Positions 1 to 6,785 are shown, counted from the first letter of the stretch. The stretch is DNA of 12,995 nt from JACCUZ01 sp038246575 (GCA_038246575.1 JBBRVU010000117.1:1-12995), one strand, 5' to 3'. Program-made: numbers and translations. Notes: generated from the letters alone by a model not told the origin.

Positions 1-278
1 ACCTCGGTCTGCAGGGCGCCCGACTCACGTCGCGCCGCGACCGCCGACCACGGCAGCCGCCGCCACTCCCCGGCCGCGGCCCCCTGTCTGGCCCCAGTCA
101 GCTGTCGGCCCACGGTCGGCTGTCGGCCCGCGGTCGGCTGTCTGGCCTCGGTCGGCTGTCGGCCCGCGGCGGAATGACGCCTTAGGGTCGCCCGCGTCGC
201 GCGGCGGCGCCCCGTCGCGCCACCGGACAGCAACGCGCCGGCGGCCGCGACGAGCACCACCGCCAACAGTGCTGTCAT
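1..278 (-). CDS. TadB-like type II secretion F-family membrane protein, N-terminal part (truncated by window edge)
   Basis: An open frame of 92 codons runs off the left edge with no stop. It starts at an ATG (278-276) that overlaps the stop of tadA as ATGA, so the two genes are probably translationally coupled. Seen: a hydrophobic N-terminal segment at residues 3-20, a basic stretch (RRR, residues 24-26), an Arg/Gln/Pro/Thr-rich repeat at residues 39-68, then a Trp- and Arg-containing stretch (71-84). Family knowledge: the gene after tadA in actinobacterial tad loci normally encodes TadB, an inner-membrane platform protein for Flp pilus assembly with a short N-terminal TM, a cytoplasmic linker and the T2SSF domain. 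The T2SSF domain itself lies outside the window, so the product name rests on position and the N-terminal pattern. The hexapeptide repeat in the linker is unusual. Confidence 0.7.
   Translation of the reverse strand, partial: MTALLAVVLVAAAGALLSGGATGRRRATRATLRRHSAAGRQPTEARQPTAGRQPTVGRQLTGARQGAAAGEWRRLPWSAVAARRESGALQTE
75..164 (-). repeat. Five tandem 18-bp units in the tadB-like linker
   Basis: On the minus strand five consecutive 18-bp units are read in frame (codons 39-68). They give the hexapeptide pattern [GA]-R-Q-[PL]-T-x in the first four units and a degenerate fifth (ARQGAA). Units 1 and 3 differ in only one base over 18; units 2, 4 and 5 drift. The repeat length is a multiple of three, so gain or loss of units would keep the frame. 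Confidence 0.85.
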
Positions 279-1498
279 GCGCCCCACCGGCTCGTCAGGC
301 CCGAGAGCCGGCCGAGCCCAGGGCCGTCGCGGGTCACGCCGTCCGGGTCGATCCGCACGGCGACGTCGACCCGCACCAAGCCGTCGCCGTCCTGGGCCAG
401 GCAGCCGACCTCCGCGACCCGTCGACGCCCGTCGCGCCCTCGGCTGAGATGCACGACGACGTCGACGCCTGCCGCGAGCTGGCTGTGGGCGGCTGCCCGG
501 TTCAGTCCCGCGGCTAGCGCCAGAGCCTCGATCCGCGCCGGCACGACCGCCGACGACGACGCGTGCACGGTGCCGCAGCCACCCTCGTGGCCGGTGTTGA
601 GCGCGGCGAGCAGCTCCACGACCTCGGCGCCACGCACCTCGCCGACCACTAGCCGATCGGGGCGCATCCGCAGGGCCTGCCGGACCAGCATCCGCAGGTC
701 CACCTCGCCCTGTCCCTCGACATTGGCCTGCCGCGCCTCCAGCCGTACGACGTGAGGATGGTCGGGCCGCAGTTCGCCCGAGTCCTCGACCAGAACCAGT
801 CGGTCCACGGGATCAGCGAGGGACAGCAGCGTCGAGAGCACGGTCGTCTTTCCCGTGCCGGTGCCTCCGGTGACGAGGAAGGACGCGCGGGACCGGACGA
901 GGCCACGCAAGATCTCGGCCACCCCTGGCGTGATCGTCCGCAGGCGGAGCAGGTCGTCGAGGGTGAAGGTCCGACGGCGGCTCACCCGAAGACTGATCAG
1001 CGTGCCCGCGGGTGACACCGGCGGGAGCACGGCATGCAGCCGGGTGCCGTCGGCGAGACGCGCATCGACGGTGGGCCGGGCCATGTCGAGCCGGCGACCG
1101 GCCGCGGCCGCCAGCCGCTGGGCGAGCCGACGCACGGCGGCCTCGTCACGGAACCGGACGTCGAGCGCTTCGAGACCGCGGCCACGGTCGACCCAGACGT
1201 TCGTCGGGCCGTTGACCAGCACGTCGCTGACGTCCGGGTCGGAGAGCGCGGCGTCGAGCGGACCGGCTCCCACCAGCTCGGATCGAACCGTGGCCACGAG
1301 GTCGACGACCGCCGCCGTCGACAGGACCGGCGCCTCGACGCGGAGCACCGCGGCGACCGCCGCCGCACTGGGCTCGGTGCCGCTGGTCGCCAGCCGGTCC
1401 GCGACGCGGCCGACGAGCGCTGTGCGGTCCTCGCCCGAGGTCACGGCCCGAGCGCCGGTGCGGACGACCGCGTCACGCCGCCGCCCCGCCGGCTTCAC
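275..1498 (-). CDS. tadA: TadA/CpaF-family secretion ATPase (Flp pilus / type II-IV secretion)
   Basis: Hexameric ATPase that powers Flp/Tad pilus assembly at the cytoplasmic face of the membrane. Seen (numbered from the GTG at 1498, 407 residues): N-terminal region with the CpaF-type stretch around 86-104 (DPDVSDVLVNGP), Walker A GGTGTGKTT at 211-219, Asp box VEDSGEL at 237-243, Walker B region DRLVVGEVRG at 281-290, and His box with NTGHEGG and TVHA at 301-313. All catalytic motifs are present, so it should be active. The start is uncertain. The GTG at 1498 overlaps the end of ssd by 26 bp and has no clear Shine-Dalgarno; an in-frame GTG at 1444 lies 28 bp after the ssd stop and removes an atypical Arg-rich leader. 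The 3' end overlaps the tadB-like start (ATGA). It forms an operon with ssd upstream and tadB downstream. Confidence 0.93.
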   Translation of the reverse strand: MKPAGRRRDAVVRTGARAVTSGEDRTALVGRVADRLATSGTEPSAAAVAAVLRVEAPVLSTAAVVDLVATVRSELVGAGPLDAALSDPDVSDVLVNGPTNVWVDRGRGLEALDVRFRDEAAVRRLAQRLAAAAGRRLDMARPTVDARLADGTRLHAVLPPVSPAGTLISLRVSRRRTFTLDDLLRLRTITPGVAEILRGLVRSRASFLVTGGTGTGKTTVLSTLLSLADPVDRLVLVEDSGELRPDHPHVVRLEARQANVEGQGEVDLRMLVRQALRMRPDRLVVGEVRGAEVVELLAALNTGHEGGCGTVHASSSAVVPARIEALALAAGLNRAAAHSQLAAGVDVVVHLSRGRDGRRRVAEVGCLAQDGDGLVRVDVAVRIDPDGVTRDGPGLGRLSGLTSRWGA

Positions 1499-2561
1499 CA
1501 GCCGGCAGCGCGGCGAGCGCGGCGAGGACGGTCCGACTCAGGTCGGCGAGCGGGCCACGACCGCCTCGCGCCGGGGGCTCGCCGTGCTCGATCGCGTGCG
1601 CCAGGCCGGGCTCGCTGCGCAACCGCCCCACCAGCTCGAGACCGAGGATGCCGGCCACCGTCGCCCCGCGCAGTCCCGACGGCGCCGGGCCGCGCACCAC
1701 CACCCGCACGTCGTCGGCCACCAGACGCAGCGACGACGCCACCCGGACGGCCGCGGCGATGGACCGGACGTCCGCCGACACGACAAGAAGGGTCAGGTCC
1801 GCCGCCCGAAGGACGAGCTCGGTGCCGGCGTCGAGAGACCGAGGGACGTCCGCGACCACTACGTCCGTCCACGGCCGCACCGATGCGAGAGCCGCCTGCA
1901 TGGCCGTCGGCTGCGCTGTGATGAGGGGACCACGGTCGTACGAGAGCAGGGTCACGTCGTGGGTCATCGGCAACGCCTCGACGAGGTCGGCTGAGGTCAC
2001 CGGACCCTGCAGTGACGCCAGGGCGGGCCAGCGCGGACCGGGCGCGTCCTCGGCACCCATGGCCAGGTCCAGCCCGCCACCCAACGGGTCCCCGTCGAGC
2101 AGCAGGGTCCGTCGACCGTCGACCGCGGCCGTCACGGCCAGGCCACAGGCCAGGGTCGAAGCGCCCGCACCCCCTCGCCCGGGGACGACAGCGACGACTT
2201 GTGCGAGTGCACGTCCCGTCGTCGGGAGGAGGAACTCGAGCAGCGCAGCACGACCGGTCGGCAACGCGACGACCTCGGCGGCCAACGCAAGAGCGCAGGC
2301 CGACACGGCAGGATCAACCGGCCCGGTGGAGGCGACCAGGAGTCGGTGCCGAGCGGCTAGCCCGGCGCGCGCGACAGCTGGCGCGATGTCGGCGCCGAGG
2401 AGGACACCGATCGCCTTGTCCCAGCGCAGGCGCGCGGCCGACACATCCGGTGCGACCTCGACGTCGACGCCGGCCGCGGCCGCCACCTGCAGGACCAGGT
2501 CGAGCAGGTCGGGGTCGGCCGTGACGAGCAACGGCCGGGCGCGATCATCCGTCAGCGGCAC
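1473..2561 (-). CDS. ssd: Ssd/CpaE-like septum-site-determining or pilus-localisation ParA/MinD-type protein
   Basis: MinD/ParA-superfamily protein known in actinobacteria as Ssd (septum site determining; Rv3660c in M. tuberculosis) and related to CpaE of tad loci. It probably places the pilus machinery or influences septation. Seen (362 residues from the GTG at 2561): an N-terminal receiver-like part (about 7-115), then the nucleotide-binding domain with PGRGGAGAST (about 127-136) and the following TLLLDGDPLGGGLDL (switch-like Asp). Both lysines of the deviant Walker A (KGGxGKT) are replaced (Arg and Ala), so ATP hydrolysis may be weak or absent; I recall the same in other Ssd proteins. The start was chosen at the fifth codon of the longest frame (which begins at GTG 2573) because GGAGG sits 5 nt upstream of it. 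tadA follows with a short overlap. Confidence 0.88.
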   Translation of the reverse strand: MPLTDDRARPLLVTADPDLLDLVLQVAAAAGVDVEVAPDVSAARLRWDKAIGVLLGADIAPAVARAGLAARHRLLVASTGPVDPAVSACALALAAEVVALPTGRAALLEFLLPTTGRALAQVVAVVPGRGGAGASTLACGLAVTAAVDGRRTLLLDGDPLGGGLDLAMGAEDAPGPRWPALASLQGPVTSADLVEALPMTHDVTLLSYDRGPLITAQPTAMQAALASVRPWTDVVVADVPRSLDAGTELVLRAADLTLLVVSADVRSIAAAVRVASSLRLVADDVRVVVRGPAPSGLRGATVAGILGLELVGRLRSEPGLAHAIEHGEPPARGGRGPLADLSRTVLAALAALPAGEAGGAAA

Positions 2562-2571
2562 GGGCACCTCC
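2559..2571 (-). promoter_or_regulatory. Shine-Dalgarno and GTG start of ssd
   Basis: The minus strand reads GGAGG (2571-2567), a 5-nt spacer and GTG (2561-2559). This supports starting ssd at 2561 rather than at the further GTG at 2573, which has no ribosome binding site and would itself contain the GGAGG. Confidence 0.7.
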
Positions 2572-2689
2572 ACGTCGCGGTCAGCAGGTGCCGATCACGA
2601 TGCCGCGTCGCGAGCCGGCGCCGACCGTCTGCGCCCGGATCTGTGGACGGCGACGTCGCTGTTGTCGCGGTGTGGACGAGCCAGGACAT

Positions 2690-2790
2690 GCGACGACCCC
2701 CGCCGGGGGGAGGGCGGGGGCCGTCATACGCGGTATCCGGCTCGGGGGGGATGAGTCGGGGACCGCGGCGCTCCGCGAACGGAGGCAATC
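2690..2790 (-). ncRNA. 6C small RNA (two hairpins with C-rich loops)
   Basis: The minus strand contains the two hallmark hairpins of the actinobacterial 6C RNA family. Hairpin 1 (2759-2737) pairs CCGACTC with GAGCCGG (one A-C mismatch) around the loop ATCCCCCCC, with seven C. Hairpin 2 (2725-2692) has a 13-bp stem (one G-U) around the loop CTCCCCCC, with six C. A further small hairpin with a TTCG tetraloop (2784-2771) precedes them. The 5' end is placed from a promoter-like TACATT at 2800-2795, giving about 100 nt, near the 93 nt I recall for mycobacterial B11/6C. The position between ssd (minus) and a HAD phosphatase (plus), on the ssd strand, matches the M. tuberculosis location I recall between Rv3660c and Rv3661. 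In mycobacteria 6C is reported to bind G-rich mRNA sites through its C loops. Exact ends are inferred. Confidence 0.85.
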
Positions 2791-2794
2791 TCAG

Positions 2795-2822
2795 AATGTA
2801 CCCGCGCTGTCCAGAGGGCAAA
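2795..2822 (-). promoter_or_regulatory. Predicted promoter of the 6C RNA
   Basis: The minus strand shows TTTGCC (2822-2817), a 16-nt spacer and TACATT (2800-2795). The latter fits the TAnnnT form of an actinobacterial housekeeping -10. Transcription would begin near 2789, just before the TTCG hairpin and the two C-loop hairpins. The -35 is only a partial match. Confidence 0.5.
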
Positions 2823-2862
2823 CGGACACTCGCGCCGTTCTTTCGCCACATTTCCGGCTGCC

Positions 2863-2868
2863 TATGCT
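2863..2868 (+). promoter_or_regulatory. -10 element of a probable leaderless promoter for the HAD gene
   Basis: TATGCT (TAnnnT) lies exactly 7 nt before the GTG at 2876, so transcription would start at or next to the initiation codon. There is no Shine-Dalgarno before either the GTG or the alternative ATG at 2864, which overlaps the hexamer itself. No convincing -35 is visible. Confidence 0.6.
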
Positions 2869-2875
2869 CGGCGCT

Positions 2876-3736
2876 GTGCCACCCGCGACGCGTACCGCCG
2901 CCTTCTTCGACCTGGACAAGACAATCATTGCGCGGTCAAGCACTCTGGCGTTCAGCCGGTCCTTCTATCAAGGCGGCCTGATCAACCGGCGCACCGTCAT
3001 GCGCAGCGCGTACGCACAGTTCGTCTACCTCGTCGGCGGCGCGGACCACGACCAGATGGAGCGGATGCGGGCGCACCTGTCGTCGATGTGCACAGGCTGG
3101 GACGTGCAGCAGGTCAAGGACATCGTCTCCGAGACCCTGCACGAGCTGATCGACCCGATCATCTACGACGAGGCCGCCACCCTGATCGAGGAGCACCACC
3201 TGGCGGGGCGGGACGTGGTCATCGTCAGCACGTCGGGTGCTGAGGTTGTCGAGCCCATCGGCGAGATGCTGGGGGCCGACCGGGTCGTCGCCACCCGGAT
3301 GGTGGTGGCCGACGGTCGGTACTCCGGTGAGATCGAGTACTACGCGTACGCCGAGAACAAGGCGATCGCGGTCCGCGAGCTTGCCGAGCAGGAGGGCTAC
3401 GACCTCGAGCGGTCCTACGCCTACAGCGACTCGATCACCGACCTGCCGATGCTCTCGGAGGTGGGCCATGCGTTCGCGGTGAACCCGGACCGGGCGCTGC
3501 GCAAGGAGGCGGAGGCGCGTGGCTGGCCGGTGCTGGTGTTCACCAAGCCGGTCCGGTTGCGCGACCGGTTCTCCGCGGTCACCCTCCCCCCGCCCGGGAC
3601 GCTGGCCGCGGTGGCGGCCGGCGCGGGAGCCGCGACGGCGGGCATGGTGTGGTTCGTGGTCCGTCGCCGGGCCGGCCAGCCGCTGCCGCTGGCCCGGGTG
3701 CTGGCGCGACACGCCGCTCGACGTCTCGGCCGCTAG
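2876..3736 (+). CDS. HAD-superfamily subfamily IB phosphatase (SerB-like) with C-terminal membrane segment
   Basis: A 286-residue member of the HAD-IB family (TIGR01490-like), the actinobacterial gene conserved next to ssd and called a morphological-differentiation-associated protein in some streptomycete annotations. Seen: motif I FFDLDKT with D12 (nucleophile) and D14; helical cap about residues 20-110; motif II IVSTSG with S118; motif III K162; motif IV YSDSITDLP with D185 and D189. All catalytic residues are intact, so a phosphomonoesterase is expected; the substrate is unknown. A hydrophobic stretch at 243-262 followed by RRR suggests tail anchoring in the membrane. The start was taken at GTG 2876 because of the leaderless promoter; an in-frame ATG at 2864 adds four residues. 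The gene is monocistronic, followed by strong hairpins, and divergent from the 6C RNA. Confidence 0.9.
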   Translation: MPPATRTAAFFDLDKTIIARSSTLAFSRSFYQGGLINRRTVMRSAYAQFVYLVGGADHDQMERMRAHLSSMCTGWDVQQVKDIVSETLHELIDPIIYDEAATLIEEHHLAGRDVVIVSTSGAEVVEPIGEMLGADRVVATRMVVADGRYSGEIEYYAYAENKAIAVRELAEQEGYDLERSYAYSDSITDLPMLSEVGHAFAVNPDRALRKEAEARGWPVLVFTKPVRLRDRFSAVTLPPPGTLAAVAAGAGAATAGMVWFVVRRRAGQPLPLARVLARHAARRLGR

Positions 3737-3751
3737 GCGTGGGCGGATAAA

Positions 3752-3770
3752 GAAGGCCGTTCGGCCCTTC
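3752..3770 (+). terminator. Short hairpin just after the HAD gene
   Basis: GAAGGCC and GGCCCTTC pair around a GTTC loop with one bulged base, 15 nt past the HAD stop, and are followed by CCCCC rather than a T run. It could help terminate the HAD transcript, but is weaker than the hairpin at 3922-3949. Confidence 0.4.
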
Positions 3771-3921
3771 CCCCGGAGCCTGCGGGTGGACTAGAAAGGA
3801 AGACGAAGCACGGCAGCTGGGCACCCACGCGGCGACCTGCCCATGTACGGGCCGGCGAGCCAGGCTAGTCCTGGTCTCCCGACAAACGGTGCACGCTTGG
3901 TAACCCGGTGATGACGTGCCG

Positions 3922-3949
3922 GAGCGGCGTCCCTCGAGGGGCGCCGCTC
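3922..3949. terminator. Bidirectional terminator hairpin between convergent genes
   Basis: GAGCGGCG and CGCCGCTC form a perfect 8-bp stem extended by TCCC/GGGG (one T-G wobble) around the loop TCGA, about 12 bp in all. It lies between the convergent ends of the HAD gene (3736, plus) and the Fic-like gene (3978, minus), where one symmetric hairpin can serve both strands. The rest of this 241-bp gap shows only a minor inverted repeat (CCAGG-CTAGT-CCTGG, 3860-3874) and no supported gene. Confidence 0.65.
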
Positions 3950-3977
3950 TCCTGTGTCCGCCCGCGATGCACGCGGG

Positions 3978-4787
3978 TCAACCGGTGCGCTGGAGGGCTT
4001 CGCAGATGGCGACGCCCTCGCGGGCACCGAGCACCACGGCCTCGGCGCAGTGCTCGACCCACGCCACGACGCCGTCCGGGCCGCCGTCCACGTAGCCGCG
4101 CAGGGCAAGGACGTAGGCATCGTGGCCCAGCTCGACGTGGCCGACCTCCGGCACCGACACGGCGCTCGGATCCAGGCCACGACCAGCCAGGGTCAACCGG
4201 CTGGCGGCACGCGCGACGAGCCCCGATCCCACCCCGAAGGCACCCATCGTCGCGAGCTCGCCGTGCACGACGGCGGCCACGACCAGCGCCGGGGCCGCGG
4301 TCGGGCGGGTGAGAACCGCCGCAAGCCCCTGCAGCCGCGCGGCGGCCGCGGGTTCCGGCCGGCCGAGTCCGTTGACGTCGACCGCCAGGTCGGCAGCGGC
4401 CAGCGTGTGCAACCTGGCCAGGGCCTGCATCGGTGCCCGGGTCCAGGTGCCCGACAGCCGACCCAGCTCGGCCGCCACCCGCAGCGCGCCCTGGACGACG
4501 CCCTGGGCCGCGGCGTCGGCGTCCTCGGTCCGACGGGGACCGGCGCCGGGCTCGGAGTCGCTCTGCGCCGTGCGCCGCACCACGTCCAGGGGCAGGTCGG
4601 CCCCCTCCAGCGCGGCCGAGGCTCGCGCTCCGCGCAAGGCGGACTCCGAGCTCACCCGCTCGGCTGACCGGCGCAGCACCCGGTGCCTCCGCAGCCCGTC
4701 GACCGCCTCGCGGGCCCGGAGCACAGCGGCGGCGACGTCTGCGTGGGAGGCGAGGCGGCCGAGGGGCTCATCCGGAGCGGCAGTCAC
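3978..4787 (-). CDS. Fic-fold protein with degenerate catalytic motif (pseudo-Fic), function unknown
   Basis: 269 residues, mostly helical, no TM or signal. I read it as a divergent Fic/DOC protein. (1) SAALEG at 57-62 fits the class II inhibitory helix motif [ST]xxxE[GN]. (2) AAVVHGELATMGAF (171-184), followed by GVGSGLVAR (185-193), aligns with the Fic core, which usually reads aHxxFexIHPFxDGNGRxxR. (3) W243-x-x-H-C-A-E-A near the C terminus resembles the conserved W/aromatic helix of Fic domains. In the core the catalytic His is Gly182, the acidic residue is Val186, Asn is Ser188 and the first Arg is Leu190; only F184, G187, G189 and R193 remain. Canonical AMP transfer is therefore unlikely. 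This is a motif reading, not a database result. It starts with a leaderless-type GTG, divergent from the histidine kinase operon 67 bp away. Its conserved place beside ssd/HAD suggests a housekeeping rather than a toxin role. Confidence 0.6.
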   Translation of the reverse strand: MTAAPDEPLGRLASHADVAAAVLRAREAVDGLRRHRVLRRSAERVSSESALRGARASAALEGADLPLDVVRRTAQSDSEPGAGPRRTEDADAAAQGVVQGALRVAAELGRLSGTWTRAPMQALARLHTLAAADLAVDVNGLGRPEPAAAARLQGLAAVLTRPTAAPALVVAAVVHGELATMGAFGVGSGLVARAASRLTLAGRGLDPSAVSVPEVGHVELGHDAYVLALRGYVDGGPDGVVAWVEHCAEAVVLGAREGVAICEALQRTG

Positions 4788-4793
4788 CCCGGG

Positions 4794-4799
4794 AGGCTA
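4794..4799 (-). promoter_or_regulatory. -10 element of a probable leaderless promoter for the Fic-like gene
   Basis: The minus strand reads TAGCCT (4799-4794), then six bases, then the GTG start at 4787. No Shine-Dalgarno fits in the gap. The -35 region has no clear match. Confidence 0.5.
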
Positions 4800-4841
4800 G
4801 GCCGCCACATCGATCGGGGCTCCGGGCGGTCCCAGGTTCGT

Positions 4842-4847
4842 TACGGT
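4842..4847 (+). promoter_or_regulatory. -10 element of a probable leaderless promoter for the kinase operon
   Basis: TACGGT lies exactly 7 nt before the GTG start at 4855 of the histidine kinase. There is no Shine-Dalgarno upstream of that GTG. It lies back to back with the promoter of the Fic-like gene; the two -10 elements are about 43 bp apart. Confidence 0.6.
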
Positions 4848-4854
4848 CTCGCAC

Positions 4855-6042
4855 GTGGAGCGCACGCTCACCAACTTCGGGGTCGCCGCGATCGTGCTCG
4901 TCCTGATCGCCGTCGCGGCGCTGTTCCTGCGCGCCGGCCGCAGCCGTCGGGACTTCGGCACCCAGGCCGACCGGACGACGTTCGCCACGCTGCACACGGC
5001 CTCGCTGGCGGCGCCGCCGCTGCGCTCCGGGCTGACCGAGGCCTCGGCCGTCCGAGCTGCTCGCCATCTGCGAACGCTGCTGGGCACCTCGGCCGTGGCC
5101 CTCAGCGACGGCACCCGACTGCTGGCGTGGGACGGGGCCGGCGAGAGCCACGGAGTTGATGTGGCCGCCCACGCGAGCAAGGTGATGGAGAGCGGGCGCA
5201 CCGAGGTCATCGGCCGCGCCCACGTCGCCTGTCCGGACCCCGACTGCCCGATCAGGGTCGGCGTCGTCTCGCCACTGGTCGTCGACGGCCGCCTCGTCGG
5301 CGCCCTGGCGGCCTACGGCCCGGCGACCTCGGCGCACCTGGTGCGCGCGGCCAACGAGGTGGCCCGGTGGGTCTCCACCCAGCTCGAGCTCGCCGAGCTC
5401 GACGCCTCCCGGACCCGGCTGATGGAGGCCGAGGTGCGCGCGCTGCGCGCCCAGATCAGTCCCCACTTCGTCTACAACTCACTGACCGCCATCGCGTCGT
5501 TCGTCCGCACCGACCCCGAGAGGGCTCGCGAGCTGCTGACCGAGTTCGCCGACTTCACCCGCTACTCCTTCCGCCGCCACGGCGAGTTCACGACGCTGGC
5601 CGAGGAGCTGCGCTCCATCGACCGCTACCTCCTGCTCGAGCGGGCTCGCTTCGGTGACCGGCTCCAGGTCACGCTGCAGATCGCACCCGAGGTGCTGCCG
5701 GTGTCGTTGCCGTTCCTGTGCGTGCAACCGTTGGTGGAGAACGCCGTTCGGCACGGGCTCGAGGGGCGCCCCGGCCCCGGGCACGTCACGATCCTCGCGC
5801 AGGACGTCGGGTCCGAGGCGCACATCAGCGTGGAGGACGACGGCGCCGGCATCGACCCCGAGATCGTCCGGCTCACCCTCGCCGGTGAGCACGAGGGAGA
5901 CAGCATCGGTCTGGGCAACGTCGACGAGCGGCTGCGTCAGGTCTACGGCGACGAGTACGGCCTCGTCGTCGAGACCGCCCCCGGCGCCGGCACCAAGGTC
6001 AGCCTGCGGGTGCCCAAGTACCGCCTGGGCGTCCACGCATGA
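4855..6042 (+). CDS. LytS-type sensor histidine kinase (one TM, GAF-like domain, His_kinase, HATPase_c)
   Basis: 395 residues. Seen in order: one TM at 8-25; a GAF-like input domain at about 45-165 with ACPDPDCP (C126, C131) and a VVSPLVVDGRLVGALAAYG core; a short coiled stretch at 175-198; the His_kinase family (PF06580-type) box AQISPHFVYNSL with H204 as the phospho-acceptor; an HATPase_c domain with N-box PLVENAVRHGL (N296), G1 box DDGAGID (328-334) and GLGN (352-355). Family knowledge: such kinases pair with LytTR regulators and often control uptake or sensing of small carboxylates or peptides. Most LytS proteins have 5-6 TMs; this one has only one, so the signal is likely cytoplasmic or membrane-proximal. 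The stop overlaps the regulator start (ATGA). First gene of a four-gene operon ending in a symporter. Start GTG is taken from the leaderless promoter. Confidence 0.92.
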   Translation: MERTLTNFGVAAIVLVLIAVAALFLRAGRSRRDFGTQADRTTFATLHTASLAAPPLRSGLTEASAVRAARHLRTLLGTSAVALSDGTRLLAWDGAGESHGVDVAAHASKVMESGRTEVIGRAHVACPDPDCPIRVGVVSPLVVDGRLVGALAAYGPATSAHLVRAANEVARWVSTQLELAELDASRTRLMEAEVRALRAQISPHFVYNSLTAIASFVRTDPERARELLTEFADFTRYSFRRHGEFTTLAEELRSIDRYLLLERARFGDRLQVTLQIAPEVLPVSLPFLCVQPLVENAVRHGLEGRPGPGHVTILAQDVGSEAHISVEDDGAGIDPEIVRLTLAGEHEGDSIGLGNVDERLRQVYGDEYGLVVETAPGAGTKVSLRVPKYRLGVHA

Positions 6043-6785
6043 CGGGGCTGCACGTGCTCGTCGTCGACGACGAGGCGCCGGCCCGCGAGGAGCTGGCCTA
6101 CCTGCTCGAGCGTGACGAGCTGGTCGCCACGGTGCGCATCGCCGAGAGCGGCGCCGACGCGCTCAAGGCTCTGGACTCCGAGCGCATCGACGTGCTCTTC
6201 CTCGACATCCGGATGCCCGGGCTGGACGGCACCGATGTCGCCCGGGTCCTGTCGCGGTTCAAGGCCCCACCGGCGGTCGTTTTCGTGACGGCCTACGAGG
6301 GCCACGCGGTCGACGCCTTCGACCTGCACGCCGTCGACTACGTCCTCAAACCCGTCCGGCCCGAGCGGCTCGCCGAGGCGGTCCGCCGGGTCTCGTCGTC
6401 CCTGTCCGCCCGCGACGTGCCCGCAGCACAAGAAGACGACGAGACGATCGCGGTCGAGCTGGGCGGTGTCACCCGCTTCGTCTCCCGCAGCGACGTGCGT
6501 TTCGTCGAGGCCCAGGGCGACTACGCCCGGCTGCACACCGCTGACGGGAGCCACCTGGTGCGGGTTGCCCTGGCCACCCTGCTCGACCAGTGGGCAGCAG
6601 CAGGCTTCGTCCGGATCCACCGCAGCCACCTGGTGTCGCTGCACCACATCGACGAGGTGCGCGTCGAGGGCGGCCGGTGCACGGTCCGCCTCGGCGCCGT
6701 CGAGCTGACGGTCAGCCGGCGACACACCCGTGAGCTGCGGGACCGGCTGGTGCGCAAGTCCCGGCCGCAGCGGGGCCCGGCATGA
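6039..6785 (+). CDS. LytTR-family response regulator
   Basis: 248 residues. Receiver domain at about 4-122 with the acidic pair D10/D11, phospho-acceptor D56 in FLDIRMPGLDG, T84 and K104 (LKP), all intact. LytTR DNA-binding domain at about 136-240, with the typical FVEAQGDYARLHT and FVRIHRSHLVSL signatures. It should receive phosphate from the upstream kinase and bind pairs of direct repeats near promoters; a matching repeat is seen at 11153-11182. ATG overlaps the kinase stop (ATGA), and the stop overlaps the next gene's ATG in the same way, so kinase, regulator and transport genes are made in a coupled way. Confidence 0.94.
   Translation: MTGLHVLVVDDEAPAREELAYLLERDELVATVRIAESGADALKALDSERIDVLFLDIRMPGLDGTDVARVLSRFKAPPAVVFVTAYEGHAVDAFDLHAVDYVLKPVRPERLAEAVRRVSSSLSARDVPAAQEDDETIAVELGGVTRFVSRSDVRFVEAQGDYARLHTADGSHLVRVALATLLDQWAAAGFVRIHRSHLVSLHHIDEVRVEGGRCTVRLGAVELTVSRRHTRELRDRLVRKSRPQRGPA

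Noticed and set aside
75..164. CRISPR-like array
   Set aside because: Units are contiguous 18-mers without spacers and read in frame as protein.
855..1994. Long open frames on the strand opposite tadA and ssd
   Set aside because: They are antisense shadows produced by high GC at third positions, are rich in Arg/Ser/Thr/Pro, and overlap genes with clear catalytic motifs.
2936..3712. Open frame of 258 codons opposite the HAD phosphatase gene
   Set aside because: Composition (His/Arg/Asp/Val rich, no domain) is that of an antisense shadow, and the plus strand carries all four HAD motifs.
3843..3911. Small open frame (ATG to TGA) in the HAD/Fic-like gap
   Set aside because: No Shine-Dalgarno or leaderless promoter before it, and no recognisable product.
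3737..3977. tRNA or other structured RNA after the HAD gene
   Set aside because: The inverted repeats are simple terminator-type hairpins; no cloverleaf, T-loop consensus or acceptor pairing could be found by eye.
4833..4841. CAGGTTCGT before the kinase operon as a LytTR half-site (autoregulation)
   Set aside because: It matches 7 of 9 positions but has no second repeat 21-22 bp away and lies between the -35 and -10 regions of the leaderless promoter.
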